Of a stretch of 64,000 bases of DNA, positions 43,245 through 55,449 are shown one piece after another; position 1 is the stretch's first letter; each line of letters opens with the position of its first letter. Origin of the DNA: Polyporus tsugae. Its lineage: Eukaryota; Basidiomycota; Agaricomycetes; Polyporales; Polyporaceae. A model generated the notes under the pieces. That model was given only the letters and a program-made list of their open reading frames with translations, made no database searches and had not been told where the DNA came from. The translations under genes were made by a program, and so were the position numbers. The stretch covers positions 1,736,001-1,800,000 of the forward strand of contig JAHRBS010000003.1 in assembly GCA_024305745.1 (NCBI GenBank), read 5' to 3'.

Positions 43245-46200
43245 TCAGAATCCACCGAAGCCCGTCATTGTAGGAGGAATGCCAAAGCCCGTACCATTGG
43301 GCATCATACCAGGGGGAGGCGCTTGCGCTGGGAAGCCGTTCCCTTGCGTCAACATCAGCCTGCCCCCAAACCCTGGCTCGATCAGGGGCCGCTCAGCTTC
43401 CTGCTGCTCCTTTTCACTCTCCTTCTTCGACCGTTCCTTGACCTCCTTCTCCAGCACAGCGAGCTTCTCGACCATCGAGCGCGTGCGCTGGATCTTGTAC
43501 GGCATATAGAAATCGTTGAGACCGTGTTGCCAGGACAATTCCTCCACGACATCAGCGCGCAAAAGGTCAAAGCAGCAGAAGAGAGTAGCAGCGAAACACT
43601 CTTTGTTCCCGATGTCGACGAAATACGAGAGGAGGTCCTCGGCAATCTCGGAAGAGTTGGAAGCGGCGGCAGTCACGATCGCGTCCTTGTAAAGCTTGTC
43701 CTGCTTGGACAACGCGATGGACTCCTCCCACTTGCTCTTTTTCTGCGAAGAGAACATCAGCTGGGTCTGCAGCACTGTAATATAGAGCACTACCTTGTAG
43801 AGATGGGCAGCCAATCGTCGGAACTCGAGGAGTTCATGCGCCTCCAGCCCGCGAAGTAGTTTTGTGCTGTTGAAGTTGTCGAAGCTGTCGATTGAATCCC
43901 GCAACGTCTTGTAGTCCTCCTCCTCGATAAGCATTTTGTTATACGCATCGTTAACGGCTTCGAGGTTGAGCTGCATTAGATACCGTCAGCGTCTGTCACT
44001 GGTGCAGAAGATCAAATGGACGCACATGTTGCACGGCGATCAGGTATGAACGAACGAGAGGAATGTGATCAATCTGCTCGAACATGCGGACTACCCGGGA
44101 ATGGTCAATGCGAGGAATCATGACCGAAAGAAGGTCCGTGAGTAGTGTTGGTTGCTCCTGAAGGTAGAACGAAAGAGCCTTGTAGTAGCTATTACTCCAG
44201 CATTAGCGTCTGCGTCTTCCATAAGCTACTAAACCCCAAACTTACATTTCGACGTTCGCTACTCGAATAATGACGTCCTTGAATTGGTTGTGTTCCCATG
44301 CATCCGCAGACCGCTCAATCATAGCAAGAGCAGCATTGTCCTATGAATCTTGTCAAGGCGCGTGCATCCTACAAGGATGACACAAACTCACAAACTCGTC
44401 GTACTTGACGTATAGGAAAACAAGCTCGGGCCAAAGGTGAGCGCGTTCCGCGGCCTTGATCGCCTTAGGAATATTGATGCGGGAAACGAACAGCTTCAAA
44501 TGCTCCATGACTACTTATTTGTTAATCAATCGAATCGGAACACAGCAAAAGATACTCACGCTTCTCGGGCTTATACTTGCTATACAGAATTGCGAGCTCG
44601 GTGAAGATACCCATCTAACGAATGGTTAGGACAGCTGCAATCAAGTCAAAGGGACTACTCACGTGTGCACGTTCTAAGCTCAAACCAGCCTCGAGTAGAG
44701 ACAATACCTCGTCGAAGTATCCGCGACGCTCATAAGACTGCACGAGCGCTGGAAGTTCCTCCGCATGGACGATAATGTTGAGACCACAGATCTGCGCCAG
44801 ACGGAACTCGCCCTTCTCAACACACGCAGCGTGAACTTGCTTCCAGACCTGGGTATTGCCAGCCTTGCGTGCGCTCTCGACGGCACCCTGGTTCTCGCCG
44901 AGGTAGATGAGCGTGGTGGCCAGGCGCGCCCAGTTGGAGATGCTCGAGAAGAGAATCTTGGCAGCTTGGTAGAGCTCGTCTTCGAAGCACTTCTCTCCAA
45001 CCTCAAGAACATCCGCTACGTTGGTCATCGACAAGAAATCCTCCATGTCGTGCAAACGATCCGTCTTCGCATAAGCATACGCAAGCTCTGTGTCGATCTT
45101 GGGCTCACGCAACGACTTGCGAGCCATCTGGAGGAACCGAACGAGATCGTCCGACTTCCCAGCACGACCTGCGATCTCGATGACCTCGGCGAAATTCGAA
45201 GGATCCTCGGCCTTGATGTATGAGTCTACAATCTTCGCTTAGCCAGATGTCTTCTTTCCTGGTTATCTGACACACTTACCAATGGCATCCTTGATACGGA
45301 GACCATCGAGCTGTGCCTTCGCAAGGCGGCTCCAGACCGCAGGCTGGTTGACCTTGTTCGCGTAGTCCACCCCACGATCAAGGGAGACGACGTGCTCAAC
45401 AAGGACGTTGATGGCTTCTGCATGCTGCTCGTACTTCTTGAAAATGAGGAAGGCTTCTTCGTAAAGACCATGCTCGATGGCGATCCGGGGAATTTCGGCG
45501 GTATCGTAGTTCTGAAGCTTGTCGATGTAGCCGATGACCTTGCCCTTGTCCGCACGGATGGCTGTGAGCATGAGAAGGTTCTGAAGGTTGCGGTTGTCAC
45601 TGAAGGGCGACGGTTCGATGATGATCTTCTCAAGCAGCTCAATGAGCTCGAGAGGAAGGTCCGCCGTCAAGAAAGCTTTGACGGTGATAGACACATCATC
45701 AGGGTCGGTGCTCTCGGGTAGTGCGGTCGCGACGATCTGGTCGATGAGCTGGCGACGGTACATGTTGTCACCACGAAGAACCTGGGCCCAAAGGTCGGGC
45801 TGTCGGCGGCGCACGAGATACCGTGCTTGCTGTTTGAACATGGCGTTCTCGTTCGTGATGTGGATGAGCTCATCGTCGCAGAAGCCCTTCGCGTAGGCGA
45901 TGTAGGCAAGATATGGATCGCGGGCCTCGCAGAACTTGCCGACCACCAGCGGCTCGTAAAGCTGAAAAGGACGTCAGTATCACGCACTGCCATAGCGAAA
46001 ATAAGATTTACGTTGTTCTCCTTGAGGAACTGCTCGGGGTTGCTGTTCGAGTCGATGTAGATCTTAGCCAATGCGTTGTAGATCGGGGGATCTTGACTAC
46101 CGGCCTGTACTCGAGCCTCGAGCCAGGGCAGGATGAGCTTAAGACGGTTCCTAGTCTCAACCTCATGGACAAGCTCATCGATGGGGAAGTTGCCAGGGAC

Positions 46201-49053
46201 CGAGGCGAGAAGCGACTTGATCGTCGCTTCATCGCAGTCAACATCAAGCAGACCGCCGATGACCTGCGGCGTACGAACGGAGTTGACACGGGTGACGTAC
46301 ACCTCGATGAAGTTGGTGAGGCCGCGTTGATACAAGTAGAGGACGAGATCGTGGACGAAGTCGAAACGATCGCATACGATGATAAGGGGAAGCTGGTCTG
46401 AGAGCTTGGCCTCCTTGAGGAAGTTCTTGACCTTCTCGGGGTTGTAGTAATTGCTCTCCCTGCAGATACGCTCGACCTCGCGTATTTGACCGGTCCGCGT
46501 GGCCGCCTGGATGTACTTGAAGTGTACTTCTGGGTCCGTAGACAGATTGACAATAGAGCCGAGATAGTAGTAGAGACCCTCGAATGTTTTGAACGACTCG
46601 AACATTTCGATCAACTTGACAGGTCCAAGGATGTCCGAATACTTCGTCGCGATCTGGACGACAATCTGCAGGTTCTGGCGGATGTTGACCTTGAGCATTT
46701 CTTGCATACATGCGAGCGACTGCTCCGTCGTCAGACGGCTAAAGTAATCCACAAGCCACTGTGGTCAGGTTAGCGGGTGAGTGATACTTCCATGAGAGAG
46801 ACAAACACACATCTGTGGGGAAAGCTGTAGCGTGCACGATGACGCGCTTGATATCCGCGATGTCCTCGTACAGCTCTAACGCCTGCAAACCGATGTTAAA
46901 TGAGTTCGATGAAAGAGATACAGTCTCACGTACACGCTGCAATAAACCAGCCTTCTCACAAAGGTTCGCAACACGAGGATGGTCGAAGTGTGTCAGAATC
47001 TGGTTGACGAGGATTGCATCTGCAACCTGTGGAGCATGGAGCAGGTTCATCTCGAGGAGCCGGGTCTGTAGATGAGCTTGTTCCGGCTTGTTGTCCTTGA
47101 GCGCCTCGAGGAGGAAGGACGTCGCTGGCTGAATCATGTTCTGGGACATGAAGATGTCGACAACGCGTTCCACGTCGACTAAAGGGCCGGCTTCGTCCTT
47201 GACGAGCTGGGTCGCAAATTCGGCGCCCTTCTCCGGGTTGACGCGCATGATGCTCTGCAGGAGACCGACATAGTCCGGGGTGTAACCAGTCTTCTTCGCG
47301 TACAACACGATCTTCTCTGTCTGGCCAGTCTCGGCGAAGCACGCAATGACCTTGTTCGGTATGTTGGCACGAAGGTAGACGGAGAGCGCGAGCGTCATGT
47401 CAAATTGCCGGACAACGTCGCCAAGCTGCTCGCTGCACGTAAGCTTGTTCTCCTTCAGCCACTTCTCCAGCAGCTGCTTGCGGCCTTGCTGCAAGACAGG
47501 ACGAGCAAGTTCAAGGGATTCGAGCTCGTTCAGCTCCCCCTTCTCGAGAAGGATACCGAAATACTGCAAGATCGGAGAAAGACCGCCAGGAGGTGAGGGA
47601 GCCGTCTTGAATGCCTCGATGACTTGTGCAGTGCGAAGAATACCCTGCAAAGAAAAGTTAGGACCAGTAGAGTTGGCGGTGTTAGCGGAACGTACCCGAG
47701 GCGAGTTCGCAGCAATCTTGGCAGCCTCGCTGTACTGACCACTCTGGAACAGCTGCTGGTACTGCTTGATGTAGAGGTCATCAGCACCAGGAAGGTTCGC
47801 ACGACTCGCGAGCTTGAACGCAAGCTCGGTGTTGTTGAGCGTCGTGAGGATGTAAGGAATGACGGTCTGCTCGTCCACCGAAACACTCAACACCTGCCCC
47901 TTCTTGTTGACACCGATGATACCGTTAGAAAGCTCGTGTTCGGCCGTGACGAAAATGGTCTCGCCCGAGATACGGTTCATGTAGATGCATGCGCCGGACT
48001 CGAGGTCATACAGGTGAATGAAACCATACTTCGTCACAAGATAGACAATGCCGTGTTTTTTGGATACCTGCATTGCGACGGGGAAGTCGTTCGTCGCCTC
48101 AGGAGGGAAGTAGACATCTACATTCTTCTTGGCGAACGGCGGGTCTGGCGCCTGGTGATCAATCTCGACGATGTGCAGCTGACACAGGAGTAAAGGATTC
48201 GTTTCATGCGTTGTGAAAATTCGAAGGAGCCACATACCTTGGCACCCTGGGCAGTCCGTGCACAGAACGTGAACAGATTCGTGGGTTTCGTACATCCATC
48301 GATCTTCAATTCGGCGAACGCAGCTGCGTGACCCTCGATGGGCTGGCTGACCCCTCGTTCACGACTGTACAACTGGATGTTGCCCTTGACCTTGAAGGCA
48401 GTAGGGTTGGTCGTGTTCCCGGAGATGCCGACTAGGACTAGCCACTTCTCGTCTGCTGTCGTGCGGTAGTTGATAATCTGCGCGCCGACAAGAGTGGGAT
48501 GGCGGTCGAAGATCTTCTGTGGAGGGGATGTTGCGTCCGAAATCGTCCAATGGTAGACCGCCGTCTCGGTAACCATGCCGAGAGTAGAATCATTGATCCA
48601 CTTCCAGAAAACGATATCCTCAGCGTTGACATGCGACTTAATCTTCTGCTTGGTCTCCATGTTGAAGACCTGGAGCGTACGACCGGCTAAAGACGATGTC
48701 AGAACGTAGATACTCGTGCACAAAAACGTACGCACACTTGAGGGCGAGTATTTTCTGGTGGGGATGCATAATGGCGGAGTCAGCGGTGATTGGTCTCCTG
48801 AGGACATTGTTGGCGTCGGCGAGGTCCACGATGACGACTTGGTTGGCTTCATTGACCTTTTCCCGGACGCAAATGAAGTGGTCGGACTCCAACGTGAGGG
48901 TCTACGTTAAAGACGCGGCAGGGATATCAACAGGACGGTTTGGGGAAGTTTGCCATGGAAGAAACGAACCTGAAAAGAGATGGAGGCCGGTTGGATACCA
49001 ATGGCAGAGAGCTGAAGGTGTTCACAGAACGCGATGGGCTTGGAGATATCCAT
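43245..49053 (-). CDS. CHC1: clathrin heavy chain
   Basis: The start at 49053 reads [15 protein letters not shown] and leads to QPASISF and then [20 protein letters not shown], the N-terminal beta-propeller that binds adaptor clathrin-box motifs. The propeller continues through [20 protein letters not shown]. The linker and seven clathrin heavy-chain repeats follow (for example [20 protein letters not shown] and ELINVTNENA-like [20 protein letters not shown]). The trimerisation region includes [15 protein letters not shown]. The C-terminus ends in a Pro/Gly/Met-rich tail, [12 protein letters not shown]. Full length, about 1680 residues, with roughly ten short introns. It forms triskelia that coat vesicles at the plasma membrane and trans-Golgi. 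Confidence 0.97.
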
Positions 49054-49406
49054 GATTAGGAGATGGTCGTAACGGCCGGTAGGGAGGTGAACCCGTCGCA
49101 GATCTGTCCTGCAGCAGGGCGGTGGGGTGAGCAAGGAGGGAGAACGGGTTGAGGTCGAAAGGCAGAGGACAACTCCCAGCGGCGACAGTCGACGTGGGTC
49201 TCTTCCGCATTTGGCCATCGACTGTGCCTCACGCGCGTCTCGCTCTCCTCAACTTGCAATTGCGCACTCAGGCTACTGCCACTGGCATCACTCGGACACT
49301 CCTCCGGATCCGACTCGCAGCCCAACAGTCCATGGCACACGTGTATTCCCCCACTACATAGTATACTCATATCCTGTCCATGTCCCGGTCACTACCACCC
49401 ACACCA
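49054..49406. promoter_or_regulatory. CHC1 promoter and 3' flank of PQ-loop gene
   Basis: Both flanking genes are on the minus strand, so this 353-bp region is the clathrin promoter. No specific site was recognised. Confidence 0.4.
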
Positions 49407-50500
49407 CTACTCCTCGGCCAGCACAAGTGCCTGTTCAACGTCCTCGTCCTCCATCAGCGCCGTTGCAGGCGGCGCGTTCCCGTACCAGACTCGTTGAAGC
49501 ACAATGACTGCATCCCAATCAGCTACTCTGTCACCAGCAGTCACCCAATTCATTCGGCTTACCGCAGTCAATCGAGAGTTGGAATATCGCACAGACCTTG
49601 AACTGCAGTGGGGATTCCTGGAGGAAAAAGTAGACCGTTCTGCACGCAGCTCGTCAACAGTACAACAACGCAGTCGCGTGAAGCCTACTTGAACGAGTCA
49701 CCACCAAACCAGCCAATCAGAGTGGACATCCTAAAGCCGTAAAGCGACCGTTGTTTGTAGTTGCTGCATCCTCCGGCAGTGAGTCCACAACGAATGCTGT
49801 TAAAAAGCGATAGCCACACCTGACGAGTTGCGGAATGGGTAGCGTACTCTCTAACCCAAGTGCCACAAAGCCAAGGGCGGAGATAAAGAAGTCGGAACGT
49901 CCGAGAATTAGGAAGAGGATGGCTTGACAGAGGCTGCACGGCACTCGTGAACAGGCGTGCATGGCGCATTTTAAACAACGCACATGAACGCGGCCAGGAA
50001 TTCGACGTATTGCGTGTATGTAGACCATTGCCAGAAGGAAAATGGTCTCGTCGACACTCCCAAGTTCTCTGGACTTGATCTTGAACGGAAGCGGATGCAA
50101 ATATATAGAAGAGCTAACTGGGGATGCGGCACTTAGAACAGCAGACGAACGGACGAGTTGAACTCACTTGGGCCAATATCATGAGGATGGACTGCACCAG
50201 GAGTGCCAGCTCGAAATGGTTCCCCAACCAAAAGAAACAACGTGTTATGTTGGCCAACAGACTGAATCCAGTCAGGTCGTGACATGTTCAGAAAGTCGAT
50301 GGGCCCACAGTATTGCGCAGACATCATGAGAGAATCCTGAGGAGTCCCTGCGTGATTTTTTTCAACGAATGGTACTCGGGAGGTGTGGATACGGAGAACG
50401 CGCACTGTTTCTTCACAATTGAGTAGGCTTGGTCGGCGTAAACGAGAGGGGGGCCAATGGCCATCCCAATAGAGGCGAGTGAGGACAACCAGCTGACCAT
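49407..50500 (-). CDS. PQ-loop repeat membrane protein (SLC66/Any1-like)
   Basis: The start at 50500 encodes MVSWLSSLASIGMAIGPPLV. Splicing at consensus sites yields about 245 residues: YADQAYSIVKKQDSSGFSHD (first PQ-loop-like repeat), LLANITRCFFWLGNHFEL, VQSILMILAQLALLYICIRF, RPFSFWQWSTYTQYVEFLAA, FLILGRSDFFISALGFVALG, then LPIPQLVSNYKQRSLYGFRM (second PQ loop, intact Pro-Gln) and LIGWFGGDSFKTVYFFLQ. Seven membrane segments fit. The acidic C-terminus is MEDEDVEQALVLAEE. Fungal members near Any1/PQLC1 act in the endosome-Golgi system and counteract phospholipid flippase loss. The precise substrate is not known. In the first repeat the usual Pro-Gln is replaced by Ala-Asp-Gln. Confidence 0.9.
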
Positions 50501-50918
50501 TGAATTAGAACAGAGGTGTGGAGTGTCTCAAGAGTAAGTCGATCGGCGAGGAGCATAGGTAACAGGATGAAAGAGAACTGAGAGAAACTCGACCGACTGC
50601 TTCTTGGGTACCATCATCCCGCGCTTCCGATTATGGGCGCTCCGAGCTACTCGTGGCCATCTCCAAGGTGAGGCTTGCCGTCGCAGACACAGACGAGTGC
50701 GTATACCACCAATTATACAAGTCCATTACTATTACTTACTTGGAGGAGAGTGCATACGTAGAATAGACAGAATTGGGTATCGACCGAAGAATCCTACATG
50801 CATATAGTACTACATCTTCCACAGTACCCTCCAAGGCATCCGACCAGACAAGTACAGCACCTCGCATCAACGACTAAGGGTACGCATGCAGCATCTACCC
50901 CTCTCTCCGTGCTCCTCA
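50501..50918. other. intergenic between PH-protein end and PQ-loop start
   Basis: Both neighbours are on the minus strand; this is the PQ-loop gene promoter plus the upstream gene's 3' flank. Nothing else is seen. Confidence 0.4.
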
Positions 50919-52318
50919 TCATGTCGCCAGTCTGCTGCTCAGCAGCGCAAGCAATTTCTCCTGCCGCCAACGGTAAGCAACACTGACGCTCTACTATTGG
51001 TGATGTCTCCTTACCTTGTCCTCGCTTGAATCCGTGAACATGGTCCAGGGACCATGGTAACCGCGAATTTCAAGCGCAAATGAGTGCGAGATGCCGGCCA
51101 AGTCTTCATAACCATCTTCCCATTCTCGGATCTGGTGGATGCTGGACAACTGGACGGTCTCCACAGGCTTCCCATCGTCCTGGACGCACAAAGATTGCAT
51201 AAGGAACGATCAACCAGTCGGACAAGGGAGCTTACCTCTGCATCCTTGAACAGTAGCAACGAATCCTCCCTCAACTGGAAGTATCGCCTCCTGTACGATA
51301 GGCAGTCTTCACTCTGGACGGTCAACCAGCCCGTCAGGATTATTGTGAGACCTCGACTGTTCTTCATCTTCTGCGTCTCCAGGTCAGCCGCCAGTGTACT
51401 GCGCTGCCTGACCACTCGCTCACGCCATGCCTGACGCTCCTGCTCTTTCGCGAGCCGCTGTTCCTCAAGCTCTTGCCGCATTCGCCGTGCCTTTTGCGTC
51501 TCCCGCCTCCGCTTCTCACGTTCCTGCTGTTTTTTCTCGGCGGCGACCATACCAGCCAGAGCATCGGCCTCTCGCTCGATCGCTTCGCGCTTCCGCCGCT
51601 CCTCAGCTGCGCGGCGCAGCTCCTGCTCGAGCGCAGCCTTGCGTTCTTCCTCCTCGAGCGCAGCCTGAACTAGAAGCTGCTCCTTCTCGTACTTCAGACG
51701 AGCTTGACGCAGCGCTTCTTCACGGATAGCCTCGTGCTCCTCCTGCTCTTTGCGACGCGCGAGTTCGCGCCGGCGCGACTCTGCCTCCTCGGGGGTGGAG
51801 ATGGTCGCAGCACGCCGCTGATGAGCGAGCATGCGCCCAGACGGGATCGGTATCCTGGACGTTGTGGTACGGGTGTGCGAAGGCTTGGGCGGCGTTGTAG
51901 GTGGCAGAATGCCCATTTCATCGGCGAGCGGGGGCAGCGGGCGCACCTGCGTCGATAAGGCGACGATGTGTGACTTGTTTGTAGCATCGCTGAGGCCAGG
52001 AGGCGAGTGGGAGATCTCGGACACAGGGGGTGCCAGGACGGAGTAGCGGATGTCGCCCCATTCGGTGCCGTTTGGACTGTAAAGGGAATAGGTGCGCGCG
52101 ACACCCGCGTCCTTCGGGGGCGGGGGTGGAGGGGGAGGCTGAGAATCGACTGATACGGGGAGGATAGCTGGTGGGGGTTTGGATTCAGGGATGTGGCGAC
52201 GGAACATTTTCTCGCTGAAGTCGGGGTCAATGTCCACGGACGGGCGCTGTCTGCTGAGTCTGCTCAGCGGGAGGACAAACTTGAAGTCGAGCTTGGAACG
52301 CAGTTTCTTGGCCGACAT
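50919..52318 (-). CDS. coiled-coil protein with C-terminal PH domain
   Basis: The start at 52318 (MSAKKLRSKLDFKFVLPLSR) opens a 360-codon first exon. Parts: a basic N-terminus, a proline-rich stretch (eight consecutive Pro near residue 63), a Ser/Thr/Pro linker with PTTPPKPSHTRT, and a long charged coiled coil (about residues 170-320, Glu/Arg/Ala/Gln-rich, RRRELARRKEQEEHEAIREE). A PH domain follows (LTGWLTVQSEDCLSYRRRYF, LLLFKDAE, HSFALEIRG, WTMFTDSSEDKEKLLALLSS). The final exons, spliced at GTAAGC and GTAAGG donors, end at the TGA at 50919-50921. I do not recognise a named orthologue. The proline runs plus PH domain suggest a cortical actin or membrane adaptor, which is inference. Length is about 435 residues. 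Confidence 0.88.
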
Positions 52319-52898
52319 GGTTCTGTCAGTGAGGCCGGGTCGCAGTCGTTGGTATGGGCGGTGGAGAGATGGTGAGAGGGAAAGAGGAGAGTTCGGGGGA
52401 GGAAGTACCAAGGGAGATAAGTAGAGCTATTGTTGATAGGCGCGAGAGTGAATAGACTCAACGGAGACCAATCTGTTGCCAACCCAGGCGGTGCATTGTT
52501 GCCACAGCCCGCGCAGACCTCACCATCGTGACCACAAGTACAATACACTGACGCAGACGCAAACAATCAGATGCACAACCATCCGTGACCCGCGAATGCC
52601 CGTTCGAATCTTTGGCCAGCTCCATATACACCGTGAGACATCCTCATTGTGGCACGTTAACGACAATGACACCGACCGGGATAGTAAGTAGCCAGCTGAT
52701 TTGCCACTGCTGTGTACTATGACGGCCGCCTTACCGGAACATGTTTGTCGGGCTTGGGGTTTCTTCAGTGTATGCACTGTACATGTAGCACACGAGATGG
52801 AACACTAAAGTGAAGGGATGCGGCAAGACAGGTGGCCTTTGCGCCATGGGCCGAATCTAATCTCACTCAGATTCCAAAGCACAACACGCCCAGTACGC
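52319..52898. promoter_or_regulatory. promoter of the PH-domain gene, 3' flank of TSR4
   Basis: Both neighbours are on the minus strand. The minus strand immediately upstream of 52318 is pyrimidine-rich. No coding frame is supported in these 580 bp. Confidence 0.4.
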
Positions 52899-54604
52899 TT
52901 ACATCGACGCATCCCACTGTACTAGTACATATTCTTCTCGCCAGGTCGACCCCGCTTCGTGACGCATTGCACAATCTTTCCCACACGAGAAGATCATGCA
53001 GGTGCCCCACTCCATTCCTCGGCGTCCTGGGCTGCCCTGCCCCTTCAGTGCCTCGAGCACTTCTGCCCGTCGTTCCTCGTCCGTCATAGTTCTTTCAGCT
53101 TCGACCTGATTTGATCCGAGTACATTGATCAGGTTAGGCATCAGTTGGCACTCGAACACTCGTGGAGACCTGCAGTGCGGACAGACGGGCAACGATTCGG
53201 GGGCGTAGGTCCGTTTGCTTGCTGGCGTCACCATGAAACTAGACTTCGTAACGGGAAGCGGAGGGGCGAGGGGCATAGGGAAGAGCTTGTTGAAGATTTC
53301 GTCGCTTGCATATGGCAGTGGAGTGCCCTGCAATTCGTATCTGTTACTCGATGGTATGAGGTCGAGTTCTGTGACTGGAATAAATATGGCCAGAAGCGTA
53401 CCGGAGGCACTGCTCCCCTTCGTAGGAGACACGTTTGCTGAATCGCTCGAATGCATGGTCAACTTCCATCGAGTTTTCATAGCCTTCCAAGCCCCATCCT
53501 CCGCCGTCCTTCTCCTTCGAATGTCTATCACCATCCAGATCGATAGTCGCTTCGGCGGGCATTTTCACCTTCGCTGGCGCCGGGAGGTATTCGGAAACGG
53601 TCGACAGGTAAAGCGGCGGATACTCAGGGGCATCCTTCCAGGGCGAGTCTTCCAAGGAAGTTGACTGGACAGCAGCTGCCAGCGCATCCTCGGTCTCGTC
53701 TTCGCTGTCTTCGCCTTCGCTCTCGCTCTCGGTTGAGGCGCGGAGCGAGCCGTCGCGATCGGGTGATTCTGTCCGCGAGTCGAGCGTAGAACTTCCGGAG
53801 GGATAATCCAGAGTTGGTCCCCCAAAAATGTGTGAGCCCAGCCCGAGCGGAGTGGGGGAGGATGCTGCACCCAGCTGGGCATGTACACTATCAATAATGC
53901 GTGACGCAGACGACGGAAATAATCCAAAACATGAGAAGACGTACAGCAAATGGATTGCTTTGGAATGGAGTTTTCTTCGTCGTAGCGTCTGCAGACGCCT
54001 TCGCTTGCTGGGCGTCTTTGTCCTTGAGACGAGCTAGCTTCTTCTCTAGCTTCTCGGCATACTTTCTGTTATAGCGGAGCTCCCGCCATGCTCGGACGCT
54101 ATGGGGCGCGATCAGTGGATACCTGCCCCTGTAAATGGGAAAGCAGCACTCACCTTCCTTCCTTGCGCTGACAGATACCGTTTGCACAACCCCAGACGAA
54201 GAGCGCCCTATCATTGGGGCTTCCCTCCAAGGGACACCAGATCTGGATAAGGAGTTCCATTGGCTGGGAGCAGTGATTGCACGTCGCATGGGCAAGCGAA
54301 GGGTGAGGTGCGGCCAGAAAGGTCTACGAGGGAGATGAACGAGAGGGGACATTCATGTTCATGAGGATATTGGATGATTGGAGTGACATAAAATATGAAT
54401 CAATATACGATGGGTACATGGAGGAGAAGCGAAGGCGCATCGTACAGGATGACCACCTAATCGCGATACAGTGGGGTCTGAACGGTCGGCGGAGGAGGCC
54501 AGGGGACCGTCGGGAACGCCGAGCTGCACGATCGTCTCCACGTCTGCAGCTTCCAGCTCCTCGTCCGAGTCTGACCACGTATCGTCGACGCCTGCAGGGG
54601 CCAT
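52899..54604 (-). CDS. TSR4: TSR4/PDCD2-type ribosome assembly chaperone
   Basis: The start at 54604 reads MAPAGVDDTWSDSDEELEAA, followed by VETIVQLGVPDGPL and VSRLGGHP. The split N-terminal zinc region has CNHCSQPMELLIQIWCPLEG and ALFVWGCANGICQ, then GSVRAWRELRYNRKYAEKLE. A Ser/Glu-rich middle includes ESESEGEDSEDETED. The C-terminal PDCD2_C domain has VCPHCRSPRVFECQLMPNLI, GMEWGTCMIFSCGKDC and EEYVLVQWD. These are the cysteine pairs and the terminal W-x-x-EYV-x-VQW motif of the family. Tsr4 is the dedicated co-translational chaperone of ribosomal protein uS5 (Rps2) in yeast. Several short introns; family match is strong. Confidence 0.94.
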
Positions 54605-55449
54605 GGCGTGTTGAATAGCCTGGAAGAGGTGCGGAAGGTTAGCAACAGGGCGATCGAGAGGGGAGGCGAGGAAGAAGAATGGAAAGTCAGAAAAGCATGA
54701 ATGGTATAGTTTGTAAGGAATCATCAAGGACTGTTGCGGCGGAGAAGCTCGTTCGCAACACTTCAGACTCGTCATCTAAGATGTTCATCGTGTACAGAAC
54801 AGACAGCGGACGGGACTCACTGATTGGGGGATAACCGTTGAGGAAAAGAACTGGTGGTGGAGAGGCTCTGAGAGAGAGCAACAAGAGCTAGAGCGAGGAC
54901 GAAATTTATGGATCCCCTCAGATCCGGTCGAGGATTACCATAGCTGGGCATGGGCCAAACAATGAACAATACCGGACCCACGGGCCGACACGGATTTGCG
55001 TATTTACAGTGACAGTCCAGAACACATCCTCGGAGTACAACGGTATTTTACATGCACAGTGCTGAGCCATTGAACGCATCGCCAGGTGATGTTTTCGCTG
55101 TAGTGTGTGGTCGCTGTGATCGTTGTGTGAGGCGGAGAAAAATGCACAAGCACCGGACTCCGTTGCGTCCCACCTGCAGCTGGTGGCATGGAGTGGGAGG
55201 TCAGCGGGGAAAGAGCGGATCGACGAGAGGCAGGCTGAGGTGACGGAGATGTCGAGGGCGACTCGGGAGTCGAGGGGGAGGCTGGCGGGGACGGGGAGAT
55301 GGAGGGCATGCGTGTGGTGCTTTTCGTTACCGGGTCGGAAAGGATGGATCTTGCCGGGAGAGAGCTTAAGGTTCGTGCCGGGCTGTCATCCTCTCTCTTA
55401 TATGTATCTCTCCTCCGCTCCCGCGCTTCCTCTCCCTATTACCGCACCC
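54605..55449. promoter_or_regulatory. divergent promoter of TSR4 and factor B
   Basis: These 845 bp lie between starts that point apart. The plus-strand frame stays open for about 100 codons upstream of factor B, but the upstream residues have no similarity to factor A, so they are treated as untranslated. The plus strand is pyrimidine-rich at 55380-55450. Confidence 0.45.

Noticed and set aside
49504..49692. A 62-codon plus-strand frame starting MTASQSATLSPAV
   Set aside because: It lies opposite the last exons of the PQ-loop gene, which are supported by family motifs and clean splice sites.
54687..54884. A 65-codon minus-strand frame upstream of TSR4
   Set aside because: It lies in the leader or promoter of TSR4, is not connected to it by a plausible splice, and has no recognisable motif.
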